Source: Corbicula japonica
Taxonomy: Eukaryota > Mollusca > Bivalvia > Venerida > Cyrenidae
Assembly (NCBI GenBank): GCA_038501625.1
Contig: JAZAYU010000226.1
Span: 569,001 to 633,000, forward strand
DNA: 64,000 nucleotides
Reading direction: 5' to 3'
Shown: positions 46,381 through 59,000 of the stretch, piece by piece
How positions within the stretch are numbered: the stretch's first letter is position 1
Layout of the letters: each line of letters begins with the position of its first letter
Position numbers and translations under genes: made by a program
The notes under the pieces: model-generated
The model's input: only the letters and a program-made list of their open reading frames with translations
Told to the model about the DNA's origin: nothing
Databases searched by the model: none

Positions 46381-46843
46381 TGATTCCAACACGGGGTGGG
46401 GGCGGGGGGAGGCGATCGCGCATAACCGTTAACGCGGGTGAAGCGAGAAAATTGTTCTGCAAACGTCGGTTCTGTCGATGTTTATTTTGACCCTGAAAAG
46501 GTAGGTGTCAGCTTTGTATCTTTTTTATTAAAATATAAAACGATTTTATTTTGAAAAACGGGGAACTTGATTCGATGCGTGTTGGATTTATCTGCATGCT
46601 GGTATAATATGAGACAAATATACCCAAACATCGTTGAGTTATGACGATCATTCCACCTCTAACATGAACGAAATTCAATTTGATGTGAAGTTGTTTTTTT
46701 ATGTACAGTAATTAGTTATTTTTTCATCCTGTATCACTGCAGGAAGAAAGTATACATTCGGTTGTTTTAAGGAAAATACTAGGAAAATTTTAACGGTTGT
46801 GCTACTGATGTGAAGGTTGTGCAAAAGAACATTAATAGATAGG
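46381..46843 (+). repeat. Left arm of a 1.8-kb long inverted repeat
   Basis: The arm begins CAACACGGGGTGGGGG and pairs in reverse with 47725-48211 at roughly 75-80 percent by eye. It contains GTCGATGTTTATTTTGACCC and TGAAAAG followed by donor-like GTAGGTG, in the frame VDVYFDPEK; upstream frames are broken here. Confidence 0.75.
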
Positions 46844-47084
46844 GTAGTAATCAATGATATCATTATAGTTGTTATTCTAATCTTTATGACATCATGAGAT
46901 AACTTCATATTATTATGGCGTTATAACATTTATAAATTATATATTTATATAGTATTTTCGCTATGTATTCGTTCATTTTTAACCAAGGTCGGGGTATGAT
47001 ATAACTGTATTTTTGGCGTATTTGGCATAGGTTTAACAACAATGAAAGTCTGATTGGTGAAGCCTTCTTAAATATTTATTTTAG

Positions 47085-47280
47085 ACGCATTGTCACTCAC
47101 CCCCAAAAAATGCGGAAAATGTAAACTTTCTATATTTGGTTTCTTGGTTGGATATGTTAGGATGTATTGCAGGTCTGGATGTCATAGTCTTATCTTCGAT
47201 ATGCACCTCGCTTGCACAATGACAGACGCGACCGTTTTCTGTTTTGAACGGCATGACTGCAAAAGCAAGGTATATTGAAA
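47085..47280 (+). CDS. Candidate Cys-rich exon in the loop of the long inverted repeat
   Basis: After acceptor-like TTATTTTAG (AG at 47083-47084), an open frame of about 64 codons reads ALSLTPKKCGKCKLSIFGF, then VRMYCRSGCHSLIFDMHLAC and TDATVFCFERHDCKSKVY before TGA. It has seven Cys in 55 residues and no family I recognise. The required phase (one base from the previous exon) does not match the phase-0 donor of the left arm, so the two are not simply joined. It could be a last exon of a small secreted protein or a decayed fragment. Confidence 0.3.
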
Positions 47281-47724
47281 ATAATGGATGGTGAACAAAT
47301 TGGTGGATAGTAAACTACCGATCAACGTCCTTATCAGACTAAGTTATGGGAAAATGGAAACAAATAAGGAATGGTTCAAGTGTGTTGATACTTTCCCTCC
47401 CTTACCTTACTTAAGTCGATGTCAAGTTACCTTAAGATATGTATATTTGCATATGTCATATACATATTAGATGTAAATATCAAAGACACATTTTAGAAAG
47501 AAAAAAACATCCACTACAATGCAGGCACATGTCAATTTGTGTTACTGATAAACACTCCTCACATTACAGTATGTAAAATGTAAGCAAACAAGCCAGTATT
47601 ATCATTTATACATTCGGCATCCATTTTGAACTTCCCTATTTGGCGATCTTTGGGATTTCGTTTAAAAATAATGCTGTAAACGGACCGGCTAAAGTACTTT
47701 AAGCGTGTGATTCCAGTCAATAAC

Positions 47725-48211
47725 GCTTATCAGTGTTCTTTTGCACAACCTTCACACCAGTGGCGCAACCGGTACCGTAAAATTTTGGCCAGCATTTTCC
47801 TCAAAACAGAATACAGATTTACACCGTCATGGAATAATCAACAGAACGGATACTTTGTTACTGCAGCGATACAGGACGAAAAAAACAACAACAACAGAAT
47901 AATGCACGAAAATCGAAAAAAGCTCCACCTCACATTGAATTTCGGTCATTTTAACGGCAGAATGATCGTCATAACTCAACGATTTTTGGGTATATTGGTT
48001 TCATATTATACCAGCGTACAGATACATCCAAAAAATCGTTTGATATTTTAATAAAGACCAGACAAAGCTGACCACGTACCTTTTCAGGGTCAAAATAAAC
48101 ATCGACAGAACCGTCACCGGACGTTTGCAGAACAATTTTCTCGCTTCGCCAGCGGTAACGATTGTGCGCGTCCCCCCCCCCCCCCCCTGTGTTAGGCAGT
48201 CGCAAGAATCA
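47725..48211 (-). repeat. Right arm of the long inverted repeat, with exon-like segment
   Basis: In reverse it reads CCTAACACAG, a poly-G tract (48169-48187 on plus as C), then an open segment RWRSEKIVLQTSGDGSVDVY with FDPEK followed by donor GTACGTGG. It is the better-preserved of the two arms: the same codons are broken in the left arm. Confidence 0.7.
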
Positions 48212-48570
48212 AAACTATATTTCCGCCTTAGAGGTACTCGGTAACCTTACTGAGACTAGAGCCGTCCAAAACCTGTTTGTTATGAACATCCTGAATTCCC
48301 TAGTCTAAATAACGAAATGAAAAGAATTTCGAATGGTGATAAAAATGAGTCTTTCTTAATGCGACTATCAATAATACTATTTTATACAACTTCTGAAACT
48401 ATTTTATCGTCGGCATGTTTTCGATTACAGTATTTGTTGCAACACACTGGCAACGATGTACATGAAATACATAAACGATCAATTTCAGGTGGATTTCTAT
48501 GTTCGAATAGATGGATAGCCAAGTTTATGTTCGAATAGATGGATAGCCAAGTTTAAACCTTAAGACAAAA

Positions 48571-48804
48571 ATGACGAATTCCATACTCGGTATTAATATT
48601 AAGATCACCTTTAATGACATGGTCAACGCGGGACTTAAAGGTCTACGAAAAGGTGAAACATGCGTGTATGTCGAAGTGACAACAAGAACGAAGAAGCTCC
48701 CTCCGTTTCTGTTTTTCTTCCACCGTTTCCTTGATGAAACGCCAGACTCCAGGTTCTTTGGTATAAGTAAGGAATCTATCAATTTCGATTGCAAGTTCCA
48801 TTAA
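48571..48804 (+). CDS. Uncharacterised 77-aa ORF
   Basis: ATG at 48571 opens 77 codons to TAA: ITFNDMVNAGLKGLRKGETC, then VYVEVTTRTKKLPPF and a C-terminal FGISKESINFDCKFH. Base composition is more balanced than the flanks, which favours real or once-real coding sequence, but an 89-aa frame lies antisense. No family recognised. A 28-bp direct duplication (TTCGAATAGATGGATAGCC) lies just upstream at 48509-48556. Confidence 0.25.
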   Translation: MTNSILGINIKITFNDMVNAGLKGLRKGETCVYVEVTTRTKKLPPFLFFFHRFLDETPDSRFFGISKESINFDCKFH

Positions 48805-49780
48805 CTTACAATGTGTTATGCGTATTGTTTGCGTTTGCCTGCCAAACTATTAAGCAGTGAGTAGACAGATGTGAATTCACCAACGCAACTTCTATGTGTT
48901 TGTCCAAAACCATAGAACATGGTTTTAATCCGCAGTCGCAAACATGAATTTTAACATACGATCTGTGAATATAAATACAGTTTATCCTTTTAATGCTTAT
49001 AATTAACGCTAACTTAGATAGCCAAGGTCTCGCAAAGTTTTGACCAAAAGTGAAGACATTTTGAATAAAAGTTGGACAAGTTTTAACTTTCAAAAATATA
49101 TAATGTGAACGTTTTTAACAAAACTAGGATGTTTTGGAGATTGGACGTTTTGGCTGATGAGTATAAAGACTCTCTTACACTGTTGACTCATATACATTCA
49201 CCTCTGTTATAGGTTGGGACTACTTTTAACTATTTTTACTTAAACTATAAAAAATAGTTCACCAATTACATTTAAAGGTGCTTGGGTTTTTCGGTTTTCG
49301 TGAAAGATAATGAAGATTTCTGTCATTTGTTATACCACAAGCTTTCAAATTCATGATTATGACTGAATACAACGAAGCTGCTTAGATTGGTTAAAATCTT
49401 GACATTGAGCTTTTCGCAGAGGTGAAAAGTGAGTAGGGAACGGCAACTCTGCAAAGGAGATTGGAGCTTAAAGGACATCTGAACATCTCAACCACTAACC
49501 ATTTCGACCCCTTTTCCTTTCTTGAGAAATCTCGACACCTTTGCCGTTTTCTATTTAGGTTATTCATTAATGGTCCGTTTAGGTCAAGGGCCGCTGCAGC
49601 CTGCAAAGAGATTTTGGCCTTTGTGGTTTATTATTGACCAAAACTATTGTTGTAAAATAAATAATTGAACATTTCGTCATGGAATTCTTTTTTCCTTCGT
49701 CGAAATAGAAATAAAAGAGCATAAAATATAATATTTGAATTAATAATTTACTGCTTCAATTCACTGCAGTCCTTACAAAC
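48805..49780. other. Intergenic stretch upstream of PSMD3
   Basis: No repeat or exon recognised. Confidence 0.4.
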
Positions 49781-49783
49781 AAT

Positions 49784-49935
49784 CCGCCATTGTTGTTGTT
49801 GTTGTTGCACATTTTGCCGAATCATGACACCGGCGTGAGTTTGTATCTCTTCTGTTGATTGTCCATATCATAGAACGTTTCTCCTTTTTTTGACAAACCG
49901 TATCCCTAAGGATATATTGAAAATTCTCGGTAAAC
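49784..49935 (+). promoter_or_regulatory. Candidate PSMD3 promoter / 5' UTR
   Basis: CCGCCATTGTTG (49784-49795) matches the YY1-type motif common in TATA-less housekeeping promoters; a (TTG)n run follows to 49807. The ATG is at 49936. The transcription start was not determined. Confidence 0.3.
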
Positions 49936-50056
49936 ATGACGGCAGGAAGTACCGACGTTGAAATGAAAGATATCACCAGTCCTGCGAAAAGTGAAAAAAT
50001 GAATGGTGTTGCCGAAGAAGAACCAACAAAAGATCCCGAGCTTTTGACCCTAGAAG
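49936..50056 (+). CDS. PSMD3: PSMD3 exon 1
   Basis: 40 codons plus one base from ATGACGGCAGG; donor GTAGTG. Encodes the acidic N terminus ending LLTLE. Confidence 0.9.
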
Positions 50057-53000
50057 GTAGTGAAGTTGACAAATATTTATTTTGCTTTAGAAAAAGTCCA
50101 GAAACAATGGTCTCTTCCTTTACTGAAAATGATTGTGATTGTGGTACTTGGTTACCCCACCCACTAATTCGTTTCAACAAATGAACACACTATACAGTAG
50201 CCAAAATATTTAGAAGTGGAGTCGTTTTTGAATCAGGTGACAGTCATCAGTGTCTGCATAATAAGCTGGAGATCCTAGGTTTGAGTCCTGTTAAGATAAG
50301 CTCATTCCTATTTAAAATACATGTAGGACTGTCTCCTCGACCGGTTCAAGAATAAATAATTGCTAATAAATTGTGTTTAAACATGAACATCGGACGCAAC
50401 AATGGGGAAAATTAATTAAAAGTTTGTTAAAAATGTTTGTTTGTTAATTTTATGTAAAGGTGCTTTCAGATGTGAAATAAAAATGGAAGTAATAGTTGCT
50501 TGCCCTCTGATGTTTTGGCAATTAAAACTTTTTAAAACTATCAATACTAATTGATCTACTCAGTTTGCAGTTAAATATGTCGCAGCAGCTTTATTAAATG
50601 CCGCTGTTTGCAGGGTTGGTAATTAGCGTATTGTTTGCAGGGCTTTTTCAGGGGGTTTTGGGAAAAAGGCCCTTGCTCAAATTGGGAATTTTTTTTACAC
50701 GGTTCACACTGGTTTTACACGGTACACACTGGTTTTACACAGGTTGCATACATAAATTCAAGGAATGTAGGTTTCACAGATCCCTGATCAAAAGTAAACA
50801 AACTAATTGTGTAATTTGAAAGTCCCTTAATCATATGGAATCTCTTTTTTGTTTCTATTTTATAGGCAAAAAAGTTATTTTTATTGAAATGGGATTTTTT
50901 TTCTTGAAATTGGGAATTTTTTTCTTGAATTTGGGAAAAATGAACCCTATTTGGCATTGGGAATGGGGCCCATTATCGACCCCGTGAGACTAGCTGAAAA
51001 AGCCCTGGTTTGTTGTTACTCAATAAAATACAACAGAAATGTCTCTGTCATTTGGTCCTTATTACAATTAAAGAACAATTTCATATTGTCACAATTAATC
51101 TGTGTTGATTCTTGATAGGAATCATAATTTTAAGTGAATTAATAAGCATGGATGTCGGAATATATTATTTGTGCTAAAGTTTTTCCCCAGAATTTTCATT
51201 CACCAGTTTCAAAATGTCTATCAAATTTCAAATTGGAGAAACTTTTCCGGATTATGATAGTTTGAAAGTAAAAATTGTTAAATACCAAAAACAAGAAAAT
51301 ATGCAGTTGTACAAAAGAGATTAAAGATCAGTTGCTGCAGCCAAAGCGAGGGCACCAAAGAAAAACTTTAATGAGGAAATTAAGTTTAGCGAATTAACGT
51401 TCAGTTGTATTAACGGGGGAAGGAAATTTAAATCATACAGCGATAAAAAAAAATAAATGAGGTATGTACCTTATAAAATTTTGTCATATGCGTCGCGGGG
51501 ACCACGCACGACTATTAAAATGCACAATTGCAAGCCGAAATGTTATCAAAGTTTTGCACTATATAATACAATCAAAACACGTAAATTTAGTTATTACTCA
51601 CATGAGGAGTTACTTACATTAGGAATAAAGGATCCCCATAAAAATTATCTTTGTTTACAATTTGTTACGGACTGAGTGCCGGGAAATCAGTCGTTTTAGG
51701 TATCAAAACTGTTTAGTATTCATGTGTCACATTTTTAGTTTCTTAAATGAAGTTTAAGTGTTATACTCACATTTGTATGTCACGTGTTCATCCTTTTCTC
51801 GAAATAAAAGATTTTCATTCAAGTTTGACGCATTGTTAAACATGTCTCTTAAGAACATTCAAGAGACAACTCAAAAGTATTCTTTGAAGACAGGTTGTCT
51901 TTGTTCACAGGTAAATTTGTGCTTAAAATCAGTCAGTGGGATAAATACAGTTCAACCTACGCTGACAACCAACTGAAATTTAAGACCACATGTGGATAAA
52001 GACCCTTTGTATTGTGCCACCGATTGATTTAAAGAACATATTCACCTGTGAATAAAGACTACGTGCCTATAATGACCACTTTTTTATTTCCACTTTTGGA
52101 GTAATGCGCTAATAATCCAGATGTATGTTGAGGCATTTTGTGACAGACGGTTGTAAAAAGATTTTTACCATACATCTAGTGCAAGCAAACAGACGCTAAA
52201 ATATATAAGAATAATTGAAATGACTGAAGATTTCTCGCTCACAATCATTTTGATAGTGTCACTTACAGTGAAGGCTGTAGTTAGTTGGAAGATATTTAAA
52301 TATAAGTTTTGACATAATGAAACAATGTGTCAGCCTAAAGTCCCTTCCTGCCGGGATATGTGAAATCAGCCCGAGTAATCGTTAATACGCATGTTGCTGT
52401 CAAAAAGTATGTGTATTGAGAAAAAAAAATGTTTTACAACGGTAAAAGTGAAAATAAGAGCAAACTTTTTATTTTTTATTTCATTTAAAAATAACTTGTA
52501 AGTTGTCATTAAAATTATCTAATGGTAGTTCTTATATGTGATTTTTTTCATTCTTTATCAACCTTTACGGACTAAGCTAACGCCGCAATCCCAATGTTTT
52601 ACTGAGAAAACTGATAAAGTAACATAAACAAAATTATTATGATGTAGTTTTGTATATTTTAACACATAAAGTAACTGAATATTGAAAAGTTTGTTTATTT
52701 CAAAAACATTTAAACATTTTAAAACGCGATAAAATTATCGATTGTACAGATGTACCCACTTCCGTTGTTTATACCGGAGCCGGTCAAGGAGACAGTCCTA
52801 CGTGTATATTCTCCTCGACCGGGCCCGGTCGAGGAGACACTTCTTAAAATAAAACTGCCAGTTTGTGTTGTCGCCCAGGCTTATTACCAATAAGAGCTAG
52901 GCTAGCTGAGGTGAATGCTTAAATCTTATGTTATTCTAAGTGATTTCCAGGTTGCACATGGGTTTCATCTGATTTTCAAGTTAAAATACAAGTTGTTATT

Positions 53001-56000
53001 CATGCAAAGCTATGCTGGAATATTTGAAGTTGAACAGCACTTACAAATTGATGTATTGTATTACACGTTTCTATACGTTTTACATCATACAGTTCATGCT
53101 GTTTTTCAGATGTGAGAGATTATGTCAAATATATTGAGAAGTCGGTGTCAACAAAAGAGCCCAGGTATATGTCAAGGGTTGCTAGAGGTATCAGTTCTGT
53201 ACGTCACAGACTGAACAGCAATGTGCTGCGCCGACTTCTTCAAGGCTACATCCAATCACAAGCACAGCTAGCCATAAGAGATGACCTTGTTTCATATCTT
53301 GAGGAGGTAATTTTATTTACATGAGACTGGAAAGTTATGATTTCTTAAGAAATTGATATTACAAAATGTATATTGCTTTGTTGTTTATAGAAGCACTTAC
53401 TCTGAACCTTAATTGTAGAACTTGTATTTTAAAAATGTCTCTTTATAACACCTCCACAGAGCCAACACCTTTCTACTAAGATGTCATTCCCATGCAACAA
53501 CTTTGTTCCTCTATATTACAAATAGTTTGTTTTCAGTTTGCAGTTTTTAAACTTTCAGGCTTCTCATTGAACAAATTGTCTGGAAAAAAAATACTATTCA
53601 GAAAGCATGTAGGCAACATAACATTACTTGCCTTTTCATTAAGAGTTGAGCTTTGTTCGCGATATAAAATTCAGCAAAAAAAAAAAACAACAACACTGCA
53701 AACTTTGAATAGATATATAAAACATAGCACAACTAAATGCACTGCGTCCGAGTAGATAATAAAAATATTTGTAAATTGTGGTCAATTTGCAGGCAACTGT
53801 TCCAAATGGTATAAGTCCCCAGTTCCGTCCGAGATCTGGGAAGCTTGCTAGCAGTCCACTGATACCAGAGATAGAAGTTTATCTCCATCTGTTGGTGCTT
53901 ATTCATCTCATTGATCTGAAGAAACTAGAAAAGGTTAGTAGAGTTTCAAAAGACAACTTTCATCATAATGCCCGTCGCCAGTTCTTAGCAACAGAGTATT
54001 GTTCACAACTGAATGTTTTCATTACTCAGACTGCATTTCAGAGGTTTCTCTTTTTTATACGCCCGTTTGAAAAACGGGACGTATTATGGGAACGCCTGCG
54101 GCGGGCGGGTTGGTGGGCGGGCAGGCGTCGTCCACATGGTTTCCGCTCTCTAAGTCAAAGAGTTTTCATCCGATCTTTATCAAACTTGGTGAATATGTTG
54201 GTGGGCATAATATCTCGACCAGGTTCTATAACCAGCCTAATCCCCCCAGGCACTCCTGAATTATGGCCCTTGAATTGTCCAAAATTACTGTTTCCGCACT
54301 CTAAGTCAAAGAGTTTTCATCCGGTCTTTATCAAACTTGGTGAATATGTTGGTGGGCATAATATCTGGACCAGGTTCTATAACCAGCCAAATCCTCCCAG
54401 GCACTCCTGAATTATGGCCCTTGAATTGTCCAAAATTACTATTTCCGCTCTCTAAGTCAAAGAGTTTTCATCCGGTCTTTATCAAACTTGGTGAATATGT
54501 TGGTGGGCATTATATCTCGACCAAGTTCTATAACCAGCCAAATCCCCCCAGGCACTCCTGAATTATGGCCCTTGAATTGTCCAAAATTACTGTTTCTGCT
54601 CTCTAAGTCAAAGAGTTTTCATCCGGTCTTTATCAAACTTGGTGAATATGTTGGTGGGCATAATATCTCGACCAAGTTCTATAACCTGCCGAATCCCCCC
54701 AGGCACTCCTGAATTATGGCCCTTGAATTGTCCAAAAACTGAATTAGCGGTATCTGCTCTCCAAGTCGAATAATTTTCATCGAATCGTTACGCAACTTTG
54801 ATGATCAGCATTTTGACGGGCGTATTTTGTGTCAGTTTGGCACTCTTGTTTAATGAGAGAAAATAAAGCTCCAACTGATAGAAATTTAGGGTATCTGGGA
54901 GGCTGTTTCTCCCAGGTGTCCTTGCTCAAGCAATAGTTTGACCTGCAAAGGAACAATTGAGGAATGTTATTTATGCATGTAGAGCTATCCAGCTGCCAGT
55001 CCAGATTGGCAGGATAAGCTTGATCTGTTGGCGAGACTACCATTCTCTTGGATGCTTCCAAAGCCAGGGGTTTTCCTAGCCTTTCTGAGGGTCCGGCAGG
55101 GCTTTTCATCAGAAAATTGGGAAGAGGCCCTGGCCTTTCCAATTGGGAAATTTATGCACAATAATTGTTTACTTTGGGAAAACAAAATTAATTGAAAGAT
55201 GGGTTCTACTTTATGAAATTGAATAGTAATAGGTATTTTTAACTTACATTTAATTTATTATGTACTTTATTTTCCAGACTTCAATTTTCAAACACTCCTC
55301 CCAGGAGTTTTAATCATTTTTGGACATCTTACCTAGCATTTTGGGAAGATTTTCTGCCACAATTGGGAAAAAATACTATATTTTTGGATTGGGAAGAGGC
55401 CTTTTAACGGCCTCTGTTATATAAGGATGAAAAGTCCTGTCCGGAAAACGGACCCTTTCCCAAAGCAAACCGACCCTTTCCCTATCCGAAATTTCTTCAA
55501 TTTTTCCAATTGAATCCACAGACAATTTTCAAAACATAAGAAACAGTGTTAACTTTCGCTTTACGTTGTAAACAAGAACTGACTGCTTTATCTTGCACTA
55601 TGCATGTGACGTCACAACCAGGTGTAAAATTTGATGCATACGGTATAATTATGTGTCTGTATGGAGAACATTTTGTCGATACTGGTCCGTGCCGAGAAAA
55701 TGGACATTCCGTTCTGTTCAAAGAAGTTTTAACCGAATAAAAATTGTTGGAGAAAATAGGCGATTTGGAGTAAAACAAATCATTCATTTTCGCGATATTA
55801 ACACTAATATGTTAACAAGTAAGGTCTCTCATAATAGCAAATACTACGCAAAAAAATTGTAAACGGCATTCAAAAGGCTGTTCGTCAATTGTTGACCTTT
55901 GCAAGAAATGGCAACAAAAAACACTGAACAAGAAACGTCACAACGTCAACAGGAATCTGGACAAATGAAGCAACACAAGGGTGTAAGTGTTTGCTTGTCT

Positions 56001-59000
56001 GGAAGCAGTAGAAAACAAAGAAAAAAATCTGTTATAGTCATTTGTTGACTTCAACAAATTAAAATTATTCCATACCTTAAGTTTTTTTATGAAAAAAAGC
56101 CTGTATGTAGGTTTTAAACACTAAACCACCATGAGTGAATAAAAAGTAAACTGATCATTGTAAAAGTTTGAAAAAAGGGGAAAAATGCATAAAACAATGA
56201 TTTCAAAATTCCCTAAACTTGTATTTTTGCCGATAAAAATTCCCAAAATGAGACGTTTCACACGCCAAAATTTTCCCAATTCTGGCCAGGGTCCTTTTCC
56301 CAAAATGGCTAGGAAAACCCCTGAAAGCTATGTCATGTGACTTGACTTTCTGTCCTATCCATACTTGCTGAGAATCATTAGGAAACCCATGTTATGTATA
56401 CTTTTAACGGACAACTGTTACATAATGTAACAAATACGCTGCTTGTCTGCTAAAAGAAATAGAATACTGAACAGGATCAGAAATGGTCGATTGCACTGCC
56501 ATTACTTAAATATGAAAATGATAATATTAGCTGTGTAACAATGATAACAGTAAAACTGATAAAGAATTTCAATAATATTACAGCTATGGTCCACCAGACT
56601 ACTTCTCAATAAAATTAAATTTCGTGAGTTTTATATTATTTCTGTAGGCTGTGGTATGCTCAGACAAGTTGATGCAGAAATTAGTCCATCAAAATAGACG
56701 GTCATTGGATATATTGGCTGCTCGGTGCTACTTCTACCACTCCAGAGCATATGAGCTTACTAATCAATTGGAAAAACTTAGAGGGTACAGTATGCTGAAC
56801 AGTATTTGAGGAAAACATTTATGCTAATACATAGTATGGTAGAAATAAATGGTTATCAGTTGTGCAGTCTCACTGATATTAGATCTGATGACGGCCTGAA
56901 AACACTGTAAATATTAAAGCAGAGTGGTTTTCTCTTATAACTATTTTATAACAGCCAATCAAAACTTGATTTATAAAGCTTTAAGTTAGGGTTGAAAATG
57001 ACCTGAAGATGGTATACAGTGGATATAAATGCAATACTGTGCAAGTGAAGTAAAAACTGAAAATGTTTCAATGTTTGTGATGAAGACATGCAGTACTTTT
57101 TTTCGGCTAATTTTACAGATGCTAAAAAGCGAAAGGATAATTACTGAACAAGAAATGTTTGAATACATGTATATGCAATGAAATATTTTGTCCGCTTGTA
57201 GATTTTTCCACACCAGATTACAGACATCTGTACTGCGATGTGACTATGATGGTCAGGCAACACTTCTTAATCTTCTTCTCCGAAATTATCTCAAGTATAA
57301 CCTGATAGAACAAGCCGACAAGCTAGTCTCTAAATCCACGTTTCCAGAACATGCATCTAATAATGAGTGGGCGAGATTTCTGTACTATCTAGGTGAGTGA
57401 GAAAGGACTTCATATGACCAAAGTTAAAATAAATTCTGCTGTTCTAGTGTGTGTATCAGTAAAGCATTGGGACAGGTTTGTTTACAAGGATATTTCATTG
57501 TTCAGAAGTTTTTGTCAAATCACCTGTGTGAAAAAAAATCAAATATTACCTATTCATTTACTTTACATGTTAAAGTCTTTACAGAAGTAGAATTACTAAA
57601 TCTTAAGGTCACCATTTTTTTTATTTTACAAAAATTAAATATTGTTAGAAATAGGAAAAATAAAGTCACAAGTCTAATTCTATCATGTTGTGTCACCTAT
57701 CTAAGAAAAAATAATGATTTGATGCATCATGAGTCATTTACGTCAAGAACTGATATTGTTCCATAGCAACAAACTGCTATTGCTAGGAACAATTAATGCT
57801 ATTTCTATGAGCGACGTTTTTGCTATTCCTAGGTACAATTAATGCTATTTCTATGAGCGACGTTTTTGCTATTCCTAGGTACAATTAATGCTATTTCTAT
57901 GCATGACATTTTTGCTACATCTAGGAACAATTAATGATATTTCTATGCACAACATTTTTGCTACTTCTAGGAACAATTAATGCTATTTCTATGCACAACA
58001 GTTTTGCTACATCTAGGAACAATTAATGATATTTCTATGCACAACATTTTTGCTACTTCTAGGAACAATTAATGCTATTTCTATGCACAACATTTTTATT
58101 TGTAGGAACAATTAAAGCAGCACAACTAGAATACTCCGAGGCTCACAAACACTTGCTTCAAGCTCTTAGGAAAGCACCACAGAACACTGCTGTAGGCTTC
58201 AAACAAACTGTAAGTTATGTTGCATTTCATATAGGTAATAAACATTGGGCATATTGTCAGGTGAAACAAGTATATGCCAATGAAACCAGACCAATAATAA
58301 GGCATTTAAGAAATTTTTTTCATTAAAATAGCTATGATGAATTTAAAAGGGTTTAAGATTTGCAGGAACCTTAAATCAATTTCTTATTTGTATTTCAGAA
58401 TTTCTCTTTTCGAATACTAAAACTCTTGGATTGGACATAACATATTAAATTGCTTTTCAAATAAAATTTCCTCTGGTGTTTTGAAGCATGAATTCTTAAA
58501 AGGGGAAACTAAATTAATCTGATTAATAGTTATTTTTGAGAGAACTACCAATTTATCATCCTTTTTATTATTTCCCTTTTGACATATCTGATATCGGTAC
58601 AGCTTTAAAGGAGCATTCTTCAGGGCCAAAGATCATACAACTAAAACTGGAGACAAGTCTCAAATCTCAGTTTAATGATCTTGATGCCCAGTTCTACCTA
58701 TTCTCATGTAAAACAAAATATGCATATCTTTATGTGTATTAGAAACTGATGCTGTGATATGATGAAAAGAAACCAAGTTTCACAGTTTTTGATTGTTGCA
58801 GGTTCAGAAACTCGCGATCACAGTGGAGTTGCTGCTTGGAGATATACCAGACAGAGCTACGTTCAGAATTCCTTCTCTGAGGAAAACTTTAGCACCATAC
58901 TTCCAACTTACTCAAGGTCAGTTTACAGTTTTATGTTGGGTCATAGCTAATGTTACTGGAATTTAATGAAAGTATAATCTACACTGAGTATTTATGTCTC

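Noticed and set aside
53778..54712. 210-aa and repeated 74-aa open frames
   Set aside because: Only the first 47 codons from 53793 are PSMD3 exon 3. The rest reads through the donor at 53934 into the intron and the T3 tandem repeat; the 74-aa frames are successive 151-bp units.
55546..55862. Overlapping 64-96 aa frames inside the 1.26-kb TIR element
   Set aside because: Three overlapping frames on both strands, no transposase motif, no domain.
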